Below, piece by piece: positions 1-11,046 of a stretch of DNA of 64,000 bases. This DNA comes from Artemisia argyi (taxonomy: Eukaryota > Streptophyta > Magnoliopsida > Asterales > Asteraceae). The notes under the pieces are model-generated. The model had not been told where the DNA came from, did no database searches, and was given only the letters and a program-made list of their open reading frames with translations. A program made the translations under genes and the position numbers. The DNA lies in assembly GCA_030686995.1 (NCBI GenBank), contig CM060685.1:129853823-129917822 (forward strand), written 5' to 3'. Within the stretch, counting starts at the first letter, position 1. Every line of letters starts with the position of its first letter.

Positions 1-196
1 TTAGGGTTTCGAATTTTTAAACCCTAGAAATCATGTAACATGCAATACTCATTAAAAGATTTGATTTTTATGCGTTTAGGTAATTAATTACACAATATTA
101 ACCGCTCGTGATGCCACTGTTGGAATTAAATAATCATGGCTATCATATTAATTATATAAATCAAATAGAGCATGCATCGGAAGACTTGAATCAATA
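1..196. other. AT-rich intergenic sequence
   Basis: AT-rich sequence with no supported gene or repeat. Its last bases abut the target duplication of the hAT-type element that follows. Confidence 0.6.
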
Positions 197-204
197 CTTG
201 TAAT

Positions 205-521
205 TAGGGATGAGCATTTCGACCCGAATCCCGGAATCGTACCGGTACCTTACCGAAACGGTACCGTTCCCGATATACGGTACGGTCCCGGGACTACGAA
301 ATAAGGTGAAAAAAAAATCGGGACCACTAATTCGGTACGGGACCGGTACCAAATCGGGAAATTCCAGAATAAAAACGGGAAAAACCCGATTTCCCGGTAC
401 CGGTACCGGTATCCGAATCCCGTTTGGTACGGTACCGGTACCACTATTCATGCTCGGGAAAAAGCAGGTACCACTAATTTGGTACGGGATCGGTATGGGA
501 CCGGTACTGTGCTCATCCCTA
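205..521. mobile_element. Non-autonomous hAT element, GGTACC-rich (hAT-1)
   Basis: A 317-bp element with perfect 12-bp terminal inverted repeats, TAGGGATGAGCA at the left and its complement at 510-521. It is flanked by a perfect 8-bp target duplication, CTTGTAAT (197-204 and 522-529). An 8-bp duplication and a TA-GGG start are hallmarks of the hAT superfamily. The interior has no coding capacity. It is dense in GGTACC, CCGGTACC and TCCCG words and so is self-complementary at many scales. Open frames inside it are by-products of the array. Mobilisation would need a transposase from elsewhere (inference). Confidence 0.9.
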
Positions 522-529
522 CTTGTAAT

Positions 530-1266
530 TAATTAATCAAAACATAAAAGTACACGTACCTTTTAGTAATCCAAGCAAAACAACGATCAAATCAAATCAC
601 AAACCCAAATTAGGGTTTGTATTAGTCGACTTATATAAAAGTCGATTAGGGAAAATTAAATCCAAGAGGGATTTAAATCTATGATCTTGTACACACGTAT
701 TACTAGCAATTCGATGTGAATGCTAGTTTCTTGATCACAATAACAAACCAAACACTTTTGTTTGTTCAGACAAACCAAATCCCTTAGGGTTTAGGGTATA
801 CGATCGGCCAAGACAAGAGGAGGGAGAAGAAGAGAAGTTTGGCTTCATATAGAGCTCAAGGATTAACCAACTAATGATACAAAGGAATATATTTATATTG
901 TGACAAATTTGATGTCCAAGTTTGAGTAGAATTCCCCTCAGGGATCCCTAATCGGCCGAACATAAGCCCGAGAGGAGATTTTAGAATCTTCTCTTGGCTT
1001 GTTTCCTTTTTCTCGTATCCCTTTACATTTAACGACCATTAGCCTTTTTACTGTTAAATCCTAACGACCATTAGACGTTTATTGTGAATTAATAATTCAA
1101 ACATAACATTTATATTAACTATTTAAACAATGAATCTCATACATAAAGTATGCAATTCAAATCTGATCATACATATATTAAATATAGTTCACAAACTAAC
1201 ATTTCAAACCAGTGAACCACCAACCAAATTCACCATGTCATGGTCAAACATCTTCGAACTTCTTGT
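530..1266. other. Intergenic sequence without recognised features
   Basis: AT-rich, no long open frame. One short TTTAGGG-type telo-box-like word lies near 785-797 and an AGGGTTT word near 612, both common singly in plant DNA. No gene is supported. Confidence 0.5.
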
Positions 1267-1274
1267 GTTCCTCT

Positions 1275-1765
1275 CAATGTTGCAAAAATCGGCCGAATCG
1301 ACCGATTAATCGCTAATCGGTGATCCACCTTGTCGATTTTCGAAAATCGGTGAAAAAATCGGCCTAGGCAAAAAAATCAGAAAAAATGGGTCAAAAATCG
1401 GCCGAATCGGTCAAAAATCGGCCGAATCGGCCAAAAATCGGTCGAATCGGCCAAAAATCGGCCGAATCGGCCGAATCGGTCAATTTAAAAAAAATAGAAA
1501 TTTAGCCATTTTACTTAATTTGGGGATCGTTTATTTCACTTATAACGTACAATGGGCCTCATAATCAGAATTGAAGCCTTTTATTGAGGTTTGTAAACAT
1601 AGAAGGCTTGGAATCAGTTAAGATCTTTAGTTTGCTCTCTAGAAATTCCCAAAACATGCAGGAAATGCCAAACCGATTAATCACCGATTAATCACTGCCT
1701 TGACCGATTACAGGCTGCAGGGTGGTCGACCGCCCGACTACCGATTCACGATTTTTGCAACATTG
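1275..1765. mobile_element. Non-autonomous hAT element, AATCGGCC-rich (hAT-2, copy a)
   Basis: A 491-bp element with 17-bp terminal inverted repeats starting CAATGTTGCAAAAATCG and a perfect 8-bp target duplication, GTTCCTCT (1267-1274 and 1766-1773). The first 220 bp are tandem variants of AAAAATCGGCCGAATCGG; the right end repeats ACCGATTAATC words. A second copy lies in the opposite orientation at 56732-57200. The 65-codon frame inside is not considered a gene. Confidence 0.88.
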
Positions 1766-2315
1766 GTTCCTCTTACCCTTCGTCGGTCACTCGTACATGG
1801 TTGCATTTATCTTTGTTGTCGATCATTAATTACTAACACAGTAGCACTACTATTCAGCCCCACAATGTCAATGATGTTGCTAAATTTTATTTCATAGCCA
1901 TATGCATATTTTGTAATAAAAAAAAGTCCCAGGTACCTTTATAATTCATAAAAACATGTTGATATGTTTATAATGGAAAAATTCAAATGCATACTCTTAT
2001 TTTGATGCATATTAAGGGACAAATCTTCACCATCTATATAGTTTGATCTAATGGTGGAGATTAACTTAAGATTAAATGGGAAACATAAGTCCATGTTTTT
2101 TTCCCCTTTTTTCTTTTTCTTTTTGTCTTTTTTATTATTCCTTTTCTTTTTTTCTTTTCTTTTTCTTTCTTTTTTTTTCTTTGAATTCACGTAGGTGGCT
2201 TTTTTTTTATTTTTTTTTGTTCTTCCAATTCACGCCGGTTTTTTTTTTTTTAGTTCACTTTTATTTTAGTTCACTTTTTTTTTTTTTTTAATTTACTTTT
2301 TTCAGTTTACGTTTT

Positions 2316-2830
2316 TTTTCGCTTTCATATGTTTTTTTACTGTTTTCATATGTTTTTATCTGTTTTCATACGTTTTTGTCCGTTTTCGCCCGTTTTCATA
2401 CGTTTTCGCCAGTTTTCATATATTTTGTTCGTTTTCATACGTTTTCGTCCGTTTTCTTATGTTTTCGCATGTTTTTGTTTTTATACGTTTTCATACGTTT
2501 TCGTTCGTTTTAATACGTTTTCATCCATTTTCTTTCGTTTTCGTCCATTTTTCGTACATTTTCATCCGTTTTCAGACGTTTTTTTACGCTTTCATACGTT
2601 TTTGTCCGTTTCATACATATTCATCCGTTTTCTTGCGTTTTCGTTCGTTTTCGCCCATTTTCATCCATTTCTTTCGTTTTCTTCCTATTTGTCATACGTT
2701 TTCTTCCTTTTTCATTAGTGTTTTTACGCTTTCATACGTTTTCGTCTGTTATCATACATATTCTTCCGTTTTCTTATATTTTCGTCGTTTTCATTCGTTT
2801 TTCAATGTTTTTGGCCATTCTCAGACATTA
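2316..2830. repeat. 10-bp T-tract minisatellite, left arm of element A
   Basis: Tandem decamers of the form CGTTTTCNNN, mainly CGTTTTCATA, CGTTTTCGTC, CGTTTTCTTA and CGTTTTCGCC. A T4 tract recurs about every 10 bp, close to one helical turn, a pattern known to favour intrinsic DNA curvature. Because ten bases give a 30-base, ten-codon super-period without stops, all three forward frames stay open and yield Phe/Arg/Ser-rich pseudo-proteins. Confidence 0.85.
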
Positions 2831-2835
2831 TCATA

Positions 2836-3400
2836 CGTTTCAGAATATCACCCAAGTGATATTCTGGATATAACAAGGGATATTCATAATATTAGCCAAG
2901 TTTTCATACATATGCACCCGTTTTCTTAAGTTTTCGTCCGTTTTCTTATGTTCTAAATATGAAAAGTGATATTCAGAATATCACTTGTGATTTCCTGAAT
3001 ATCACTTGTGATTTTCTTATGTTTTCGTCCGATTTCATACGTAATTATCTATTTTCTTACATTTTTGTCTGTTTTCATACGTTTTTGAATATCACAATTG
3101 ATATTTAAACTATCACTTGTGATTTTCTGAATATCACTGGTAATATTCTGAATATCACTTGTGATTTTTGAATATCTATCACTTGTGATTTTTTGAATAT
3201 CACAGAATATCACTTATTATATTCAGAATATCATTTGTGGTACTCAGAATATCACTTGTGATATTCAGAAAATCACAAAATATCACATGTGTTATCTAGA
3301 AAATCATTTGTGATATTCCGAATATCCCTTGTGATATTCAGAATATCACTGGGGCGATATTCTGAATATCACATAATATCAACGTATAAAACGTTTGAGA
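2836..3400. repeat. GAATATCAC palindrome array 1
   Basis: Imperfect tandem copies of a 20-bp unit, GAATATCAC-TT-GTGATATTC. Apart from the two central bases the unit is an inverted repeat. Neighbouring units vary in orientation (TT or AA centre) and are often truncated to half-units. No coding potential. Confidence 0.85.
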
Positions 3401-4020
3401 ATGGCAAAAAAAACATTGAAAACGGATGAAAACGAATGAAAACGAACAAAAACGCAAGAAAACGGATGAATATGTATGAAACGGACAAAATCGTATGAAA
3501 GCGTAAAAACACGTCTAAAAACGTATGAAAAATATCACTTGTGATACTCAGAAAATCACTTGTGATATTCAGAAAAGTATATCTCATGTGATATTCAAAA
3601 AATACATTGTGATATTCAGAATATCACTTGTGATATATGAATATCACAAAATATCTCTTATGATATTCAAAAACGTATGAAAATGTCTGAAAACGGCCAA
3701 AAGCATTTAAAAACGGACGAAAATGAATGATAACGGATGAAAACGTATGAAAGTGCAAAAACACATATGAAAAAGGACGAAATTAGACGAAACCAAAAGA
3801 AAAAAGATGAAAACGGACGAAAGCGTAAGAAAACGGATGAAAATGCAAGAAAATTGACGAATATTTATCAAAACGAACAAAAACATATGAAAGCGTAAAA
3901 GCACGCCTGAAAACGGACGAAAAAAATATGAAAAATGGACGAAAACGAAAGAAGATTGATGAAAACGTATTAAAACGGACGAAAATGTATGAAAACGGAC
4001 AAAAACGAACCAAAACAGAC
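3401..4020. repeat. Right-oriented GAAAACG decamer arrays with an embedded palindrome block
   Basis: Two blocks of GAAAACGGAC/ATGAAAACGT decamers (about 3401-3530 and 3670-4020), the reverse complement of the CGTTTTC array. They enclose a short GAATATCAC block (about 3530-3670). This alternation shows that the two array types were duplicated or inverted as units inside the element. Confidence 0.75.
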
Positions 4021-4495
4021 GAATATCACTTGTGATTTTCTTATGTTTTCATCCATTTTCTTACGTTTTCCATACGTTTTTGAATATCACATTTGATATT
4101 CAGAGTATCACTTGTGATTTTCTGAATATCACTTGTGAATTTCTGAATATCACATGTGATTTTCTGAATAACTATCACTTGTGGTTTTCTGAATATCATT
4201 TGTGATTTTCATGTTACAAAACATTAGTTGAAAATCACTTGTGATATTAAGAAAATCATTTGTGATATTCAGAATATCACTTGTGATATTATGAATATCA
4301 TAAAATATCACTTATGAAATTCAGAATATCATTTATGGTACTCAGAATATCACTTGTGATATTCAGAAAATCAAAGAATATCACATGTGATATTCGAAAA
4401 ATCACTTGTGATATTCAGAATATCACGGAATATCACTTGTGATATTCTGAATATCGATATTCTGAATATCACAGAATATCTCTTATGATATTCAG
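4021..4495. repeat. GAATATCAC palindrome array 2
   Basis: A second long run of GAATATCAC/GTGATATTC units with the same 20-bp palindromic design as array 1, mixed with GAAAATCAC variants. Confidence 0.8.
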
Positions 4496-5124
4496 AAACG
4501 TATGAAAATATCTGAAAACAACCAAAAGCATTTAAAAACGGACGAAAATGAATGAAAAGGTATGAAAGCGTAAAAACACATATGAAAAAAGACGAAAATG
4601 TATGAAAATGGACGAAAACGAAAGAAAACGGACGAAAACGTGTGAAAACGAACGAAAACGTAAGAAAACGGACGAAAATGGACGAAAACGCAAGAAAACG
4701 GACAAATATGATGAAAACGGATAAAAACGTATGAAAGCGTAAAAGCACATTTGAAAACGGACGAAAACGCAATAAAATGGATGAAAACGTATTAAAACGA
4801 AGGAAAACGTAAGAAAATAGACGAAAACGTATGAAAACAGTGAAAAAACGTATGAAAACGAACGAAAAAGGTATGAAAACAGTAAAAAACATATGAAAGC
4901 GAAAAAAAATAAAAAAAAAGAAAAAAAAACGTGAACTAAATAAAATGAATTAAAAAAAGTGAATTAAAAAAAATGCATTGAAAGAACAAAACGAAAAAAA
5001 ATAAATAAATAAAAGACAAAAATTGGAATCAAAGAACCAAAAAGAAAGAAAGAAAGAAAAAAGAAAATGAATAATAAAAAAGACAAAAAGAAAAAGAAGA
5101 AAATGATAAAAAAAAAAATATGGA
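4496..5124. repeat. Right arm of element A: GAAAACG decamers then A-rich tail
   Basis: GAAAACGGAC-type decamers (4496-4890) followed by A-rich DNA with GTGAATTAAAA words (4890-5124). This mirrors the TTTTC/TTCAC-rich DNA at 2080-2315, so the element folds back on itself. Open minus-strand frames here are translations of the repeat. Confidence 0.75.
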
Positions 5125-5546
5125 CTTATGTTTCTCATTTAATCTTAGGTTAATCCTCACCATTAGATCAAACTATATGAATGGTTGTGATTCATCATTT
5201 GGTATGCACCAAAATTAAAGTATGCAAAATAAAGTGCCTCGTGTTATATAAAGTTATATTAGAGATTAAGTTTTTGTTGTAAACTAAGGGACAAATCCCC
5301 ACCATTCATCTAGTTTGATCTAATAATGAGGATGAACCTAAGATTTAATAGGGCAACCTAAGTCCATATTTTTTTCTTGTCTTTTTTTTTTCTTATTTAT
5401 TCACTTTTTTTTCCTTTTCTTTTATTTATTTATTTTTATTTTTTTTAATTCCCTTTTTTTTTCTTTAATTCACATTTTTTTCGCTCTTTTTTTTGGGCTT
5501 TTTTTTATTTTTTTTTTTATTATTTTTATTTTTTTTTATAATGTTT

Positions 5547-6335
5547 TTTTCGTTTTTATACGTTTTTCATATATATTCGTCGGTTTTTTACGTTTTCATT
5601 CATTTTCGTCATTTTTTTTACGTTTTCATACATTTTCGTCTGTTTTCTTATGTTTTCGCCCGTTTTCATACGTTTTACTCCGTTTTTATACGTTTTCGTC
5701 CATTTTTATACATTTTCGTCCGTTTCCTTACGTTTTCATCTATTTTCGTCTGTTTTCATACGTTTTCGTCCGTTTTCTTACGTTTTTGCCCGTTTTCATG
5801 CGTTTTCTTCTGTTTTCTTATGTTTTCGCACGTTTTCATATGTTTTCTAATGTTTTCGTCCGTTTTCATACGTTTTCGTCCTGTTTTCATACGTTTTCAT
5901 CTGTTTTCATCCGTTTTCATACGTTTTCGTCTGTTTTCATCCGTTTTCATACATATTCGTCTGTTTTCTTACTTTTTCATCCGTTTTCATACGTTTTCAT
6001 CTGTTTTCGCTCATTTTCATACATATTTGTCCGTTTTGTTACGTTTTTATCCATTTTCATACGTTTTCATATGTTTTCGTCCGTTTTCATACGTTTTCGT
6101 CTATTTTTATACGTTTTCGTCCATTTTTATACATCTTCATATGTTTTCATCTGTTTGCGTCTGTTTTCATATGTTTTCGTCCTTTTTCTTACGTTTTCAT
6201 CCGCTTTCATACGTTTTCATCTGTTTTTTTATGTTTTCATCCTATCTCCTACACATTCGTCCGTTTTCTTATGTTTTTGTCTGTTTTCATTCGTGTCTGT
6301 TTGTTTTTAATTGTTTTTTTACCGTTTTTGTACAT
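5547..6335. repeat. 10-bp T-tract minisatellite, left arm of element B
   Basis: About 80 tandem decamers CGTTTTCNNN in a regular 10-bp register, the longest and cleanest such array in the window. The 282-codon open frame across it is a ten-residue repeat with no domain and is not treated as a gene. Confidence 0.88.
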
Positions 6336-6905
6336 TTCTAAATATCACAAGTAATATTCTGAATACCACTTGTGATATTCTGAATATCACTTGTGATATT
6401 CTGAATACCAGTTGTGATATTCTGAATATCATACAGAATATACTTGTGATATTCAGAATATCACAAGTGGTATTCAGAATATCACAAGTGGTATTCAGAA
6501 TATCACTTGTGATATTCAGAATGTCACTCATTCATAATATCACAAGTGATTTTCAACAAATGTTTTTTAACATGAAAATCACAAGTGATATTCAGAATAT
6601 CGCAAGTGATATCTGAATATCACTAGTGATTTTCAACAAATGTTTGTTAACATGAAAATTACACGTGATATTCTGAATATCACAATTGATATTTAGAAAA
6701 TCACAAGTGATATTAAGAATATCACAAGTGATTTCACGTTTTTTTTAATTCATGTTCTTTTCACTTTCTAACGTTTTCGTTCGTATTCATACATTTTCGT
6801 CCGTTTTCATACGTTTCTGAATATCACAATTGATATTCTTAGTATCACAAGTGATATTCTAAATATCACTTTTGATATTAAGAATATCAATTGTGATATT
6901 TAGAA
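6336..6905. repeat. GAATATCAC palindrome array at the centre of element B
   Basis: Tandem 20-bp units GAATATCAC-(TT/AA)-GTGATATTC, with a short CGTTTTC interruption near 6740-6820. It sits at the turn of the foldback, where it would form the loop region. Confidence 0.82.
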
Positions 6906-7914
6906 ACGTATGAAAACGGGCGAAAATGAATGAATACGTAGGAAAGCGTAAAAACACGTCTGAAAATGGTCGAAGATGTATGAAAAATGGACGAAAACGA
7001 AAGAAAACAGACGAAGACGGAGAAAAACGTATGAAAACGGACGAAAATGTATGAAAACGTGTAAAAATTGCTGAAATCATATGAAGACGGACGAAAACGT
7101 CTAAAAACAGACAAAATGTATAAAAACCAAAGAAAACGTATGAAAATGGACGAAAACGTATATGCACGTATGAAAACAGACAAAAACAGATGAAAACGTA
7201 AAAAAAACGGTCAAAAATGTATAAAGACGGATGAAAACGGACGAAAATGTATGAAAACGAATAAAAATGTTTGAAAACGTATAAAAACTGCCGAAAACAA
7301 ATGAAAACGGACGAAAACGTACGAAAACGGACAATAATGTATAAAACGGACGAAAGCATACGCAAACGTAAAAAACGGGCGAAAACGAACGAAAATGTTT
7401 GAAACGTATAAAAACTGCCGAAAACGTATGAAAACAGACAAAAACGTGTGAAAAAGAAAAAATGTATAAAATGAATGAAAACGGACTAAAACTTATAAAA
7501 ATGGACGAAATCATATAAAAATAGACGAAAACATCTGAAAACAGATGAAAACGTCTAAAAATGAACGAAAACTTAAAAACACAGACAAAAACTTATGAAA
7601 ACGGACGAAAACGCATATAAACGTATGGAAACTGACGAAAACGTAAGAAAGTGAAGAAAAAAACGTGAATTAAAAAAACACGATTTTTAAAAAAAATGTT
7701 TATTAAAAAAAGTGTGAATAAAAAAAACATGAATAGAAGGGAAAAAAAGACAAAAAAATAATAAATAAGTAAAATAAAAAATAAAAAACGTGAATAGAAA
7801 ATAAAAAGGCAAAAGAAAAAGAGAAAAGAAAGCCAAGCATGGAAAAAAAGAGACAAAAAAGAAAGAAAAAATTGAAGAAATAAGAAAGACAAAAAGACAA
7901 GAAAAAAAGACATT
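6906..7914. repeat. GAAAACG decamers and A-rich tail, right arm of element B
   Basis: Decamers of GAAAACGGAC/GTATGAAAAC type to about 7650, complementary to the array at 5547-6335. Then come A-rich blocks with GTGAAT words mirroring 5370-5546. Minus-strand open frames are repeat translations. Confidence 0.8.
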
Positions 7915-8240
7915 GACTTAGGTTTATGCATTAAATCTTAGGTTAATCCCCACCATTAGATCAAATTAGATGGATGGTGGGGATTAGTCCCTCAATATGT
8001 AACAAAAACTTAGTCCACAAATGAACTTTTCTCTATAAACCATCTTTATATTGTCACATCATGGGGTTTGGTTAAACTGTACTACCCGTGATGCATATCG
8101 TACAAACTGACGATGTGTGCAATGATTGAAAACCCTCCCTATGAGGTCCAAATAACTTGCCCCATTTTTTTCCACATAATTGGTTACTATTACGGTATTA
8201 ATTTTTGTTTTCTTTATCCTTATTTAAGTATAAGATCTTG

Positions 8241-8332
<92 letters not shown>
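8241..8332. repeat. (TA)n microsatellite, left
   Basis: About 90 bp of uninterrupted TA dinucleotides directly abutting the inverted-repeat element that follows. Confidence 0.97.
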
Positions 8333-8335
<3 letters not shown>

Positions 8336-8450
8336 GGTTAAAATAAAAAAAGGTCTTATAATAAAAAGTGTAGGAAGGATTGTGAGGGCGACATGTGTCA
8401 CCCCTATGCCACATCATATGACACATGTCACCACCCCCACCCCCCCCACC

Positions 8451-8496
<46 letters not shown>

Positions 8497-9018
8497 GCCA
8501 AAAAAAATTTTTTTTGGGGCAAATTTTTTTTGTTTTTTTCCCGCCAAAAATTTTTAGTGCATCACAGTTATAAAGTTACTGCATCACAATTATAAAAGTT
8601 ACTGCATCACATTTTTAAATTTTAGTGCATTAAGGTTATAGGTTACTGCAACATAGCTGATGCACTAAACTATTAACTATGATGCAGTAACTTATAATAA
8701 AGATGCACCAAAACTTAAAAAAGTATCGTATTTTAATTGTGATGCAGTTACATACATATATGATGCATAAAACTTATGATAATTTAGTTTCTTTATAACC
8801 ATGATGCAGTAACTTTATAACCATGATGCAGTGACATTAAAACCATGAATGCAGTAACCGTGATGCAGTAAAATCATAATTGTGATGCAGTAAACGTGAT
8901 GCAGTAACTTTATAACCGTGATGCAGTAACTTTATAACTGTGATGCACTAAAAAATTTTGGCGGGAATTTTTTTTTTTTTTTTTCCCCAAAAAAAAAATT
9001 TTTTTTTTGCGGGAAAAA

Positions 9019-9049
<31 letters not shown>

Positions 9050-9169
9050 TGTGGGGTGACACGTGTCATATGATGTGTCATATGATGTGGCAAGGGGGTG
9101 ACACATGTCACTCCCACAATCCTTCTTACACTTTTTATTATAAGGCCCTTTTTAAAATAACCACACCCT
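8333..9169. mobile_element. TIR element inserted in (TA)n, Micron-like
   Basis: Terminal inverted repeats of more than 100 bp, starting GTGGGTTAAAATAAAAA and sharing CTTATAATAAAAAGTGTA, GACATGTGTCACCCC and CACATCATATGACACATG. The right arm is at about 9050-9169. The element is flanked on both sides by (TA)n, the arrangement described for the rice Micron family. Inside the arms are a 39-base A run (8453-8491) and a 21-base G run (9029-9049), then a central array of GTGATGCAGTAACTTTATAAC units (8560-8950) that switches orientation in the middle. No coding capacity. Membership of a Micron-type family is inferred from architecture only. Confidence 0.72.
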
Positions 9170-10192
<1,023 letters not shown>

Positions 10193-10860
10193 TATACTAG
10201 TTATAATGCCCGCGCACGCAAGAGTTTTTTTAATTTTTTTTGAATCATATATTTTTATTTATTAAAAAACAAATAATTTAATCTTTGTTTTGTTTGATTT
10301 ATAATTTTTAATTATAGTTTTTTATTATTAAAGATAATTATTTAAAAATTTTAATCATATCGTTAATTGCACCTTATCTAAATTTTTTGTATTTATATTC
10401 TACTTGTGTTATGGATAAATATAAAATGTTATATAATAAGAAAATAATCTTTTTTTTAATAATATTATTACTAAAAGTCCGGGGTTTTATTTTATTATAT
10501 AAAAAAGACTAGTTATAATGCCTGCGCATGCGCGTGTATTTTTTTTTTTTTTGAATCATATATTTTTATTTATTAAAAAACAAATAATTTAATCTTTGTT
10601 TTGTTTGATTTATTATGTTTAATTATAGTTTTTTATTATTAAAGATGATTATTTAAAAATTTTAATCATATTGTTAATTGTATTTTATCTATATTTTTTG
10701 TATTTATCTTCTATTTGTATTATGGATAAATATAAAATATTATCTAATAAGAAAATAATCTTTTTTATAAATAAAATTATTACTAAATAAAGTATGAATC
10801 TATTTTTTGAAATGAAAAATTTCAATAGAGGTTTTGTTTTATTATATAAAAGATTATATA
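10193..10860 (-). mobile_element. Two tandem Helitron-like 3' termini
   Basis: Two direct copies of a block of about 310 bp start at 10197 and 10509. On the minus strand each ends in a GC-rich motif (with a perfect GCGCATGCGC palindrome in the second copy), about eight A/T bases, then CTAG followed by host T. This is the layout of a Helitron 3' end (hairpin followed by CTRR). The shared body is AT-rich with TAATTATAGTTTTTTATTA words. The 5' TC ends were not located, so Helitron assignment is tentative. Confidence 0.4.
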
Positions 10861-11046
10861 CATGATAAGTTTTTAAAATGCTTGCCTTATAATATTTCAC
10901 ATAAATTTTGAGTCGGCAAAGTCATCTTCGCATAATCGCATTCACCTCATCAAAAAGGTAATTTAATATTCGGCAACTTTAAAAACTTAAGTTGACATTA
11001 TCATGTGTGATGCCGGATCTCTTGCAAAGTATTCAAATATTGCAAA

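Larger units (their letters stand above)
1986..5233. mobile_element. Large foldback element A packed with minisatellites
   Basis: The ends form an imperfect inverted repeat of about 105 bp. The left arm (about 1987-2092) reads TGCATACTCTTATTTTGATGCATA, then GGGACAAATC, a TTTGATCTAATGG core and ACATAAGTCCATG; the right arm (5125-5232) is its complement. Between the arms, pyrimidine-rich DNA and 10-bp CGTTTTC units on the left are mirrored by GAAAACG units on the right, with GAATATCAC palindrome arrays in the middle. No clear target duplication was found, so superfamily and exact ends are uncertain. There is no transposase. Element B just downstream has the same TIR core. Confidence 0.6.
5265..8018. 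mobile_element. Large foldback element B, relative of element A
   Basis: Inverted ends of roughly 100 bp. The left arm (about 5267-5370) runs AAGTTTTTGTT, then GGGACAAATCCCCACCAT, TTTGATCTAAT and CCTAAGATTTAAT; the right arm (7915-8018) is its complement. Internal order is a pyrimidine-rich block, a CGTTTTC array, palindromes, a GAAAACG array and an A-rich block, a simple mirror structure. The TIR core matches element A, so both belong to one family. Outer TIR bases differ between A and B and no target duplication is evident. No protein is encoded. Confidence 0.6.

Noticed and set aside
191..536. Overlapping frames on both strands near the window start
   Set aside because: They lie within the hAT-1 GGTACC array.
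781..800. TTTAGGG-like telomeric words
   Set aside because: Single short telo-box-like word, no tandem array, so no telomere or interstitial telomere claim.
2329..2929. Phe/Arg/Ser-rich open frames in element A, also 4371-4892
   Set aside because: Translations of 10-bp repeats in several overlapping frames; no start context, domain or composition of a real protein.
5493..6341. 282-codon open frame
   Set aside because: Ten-residue repeat created by the decamer array; open in all three frames.
6859..7931. Minus-strand frames in element B
   Set aside because: Same decamer array read from the other strand.
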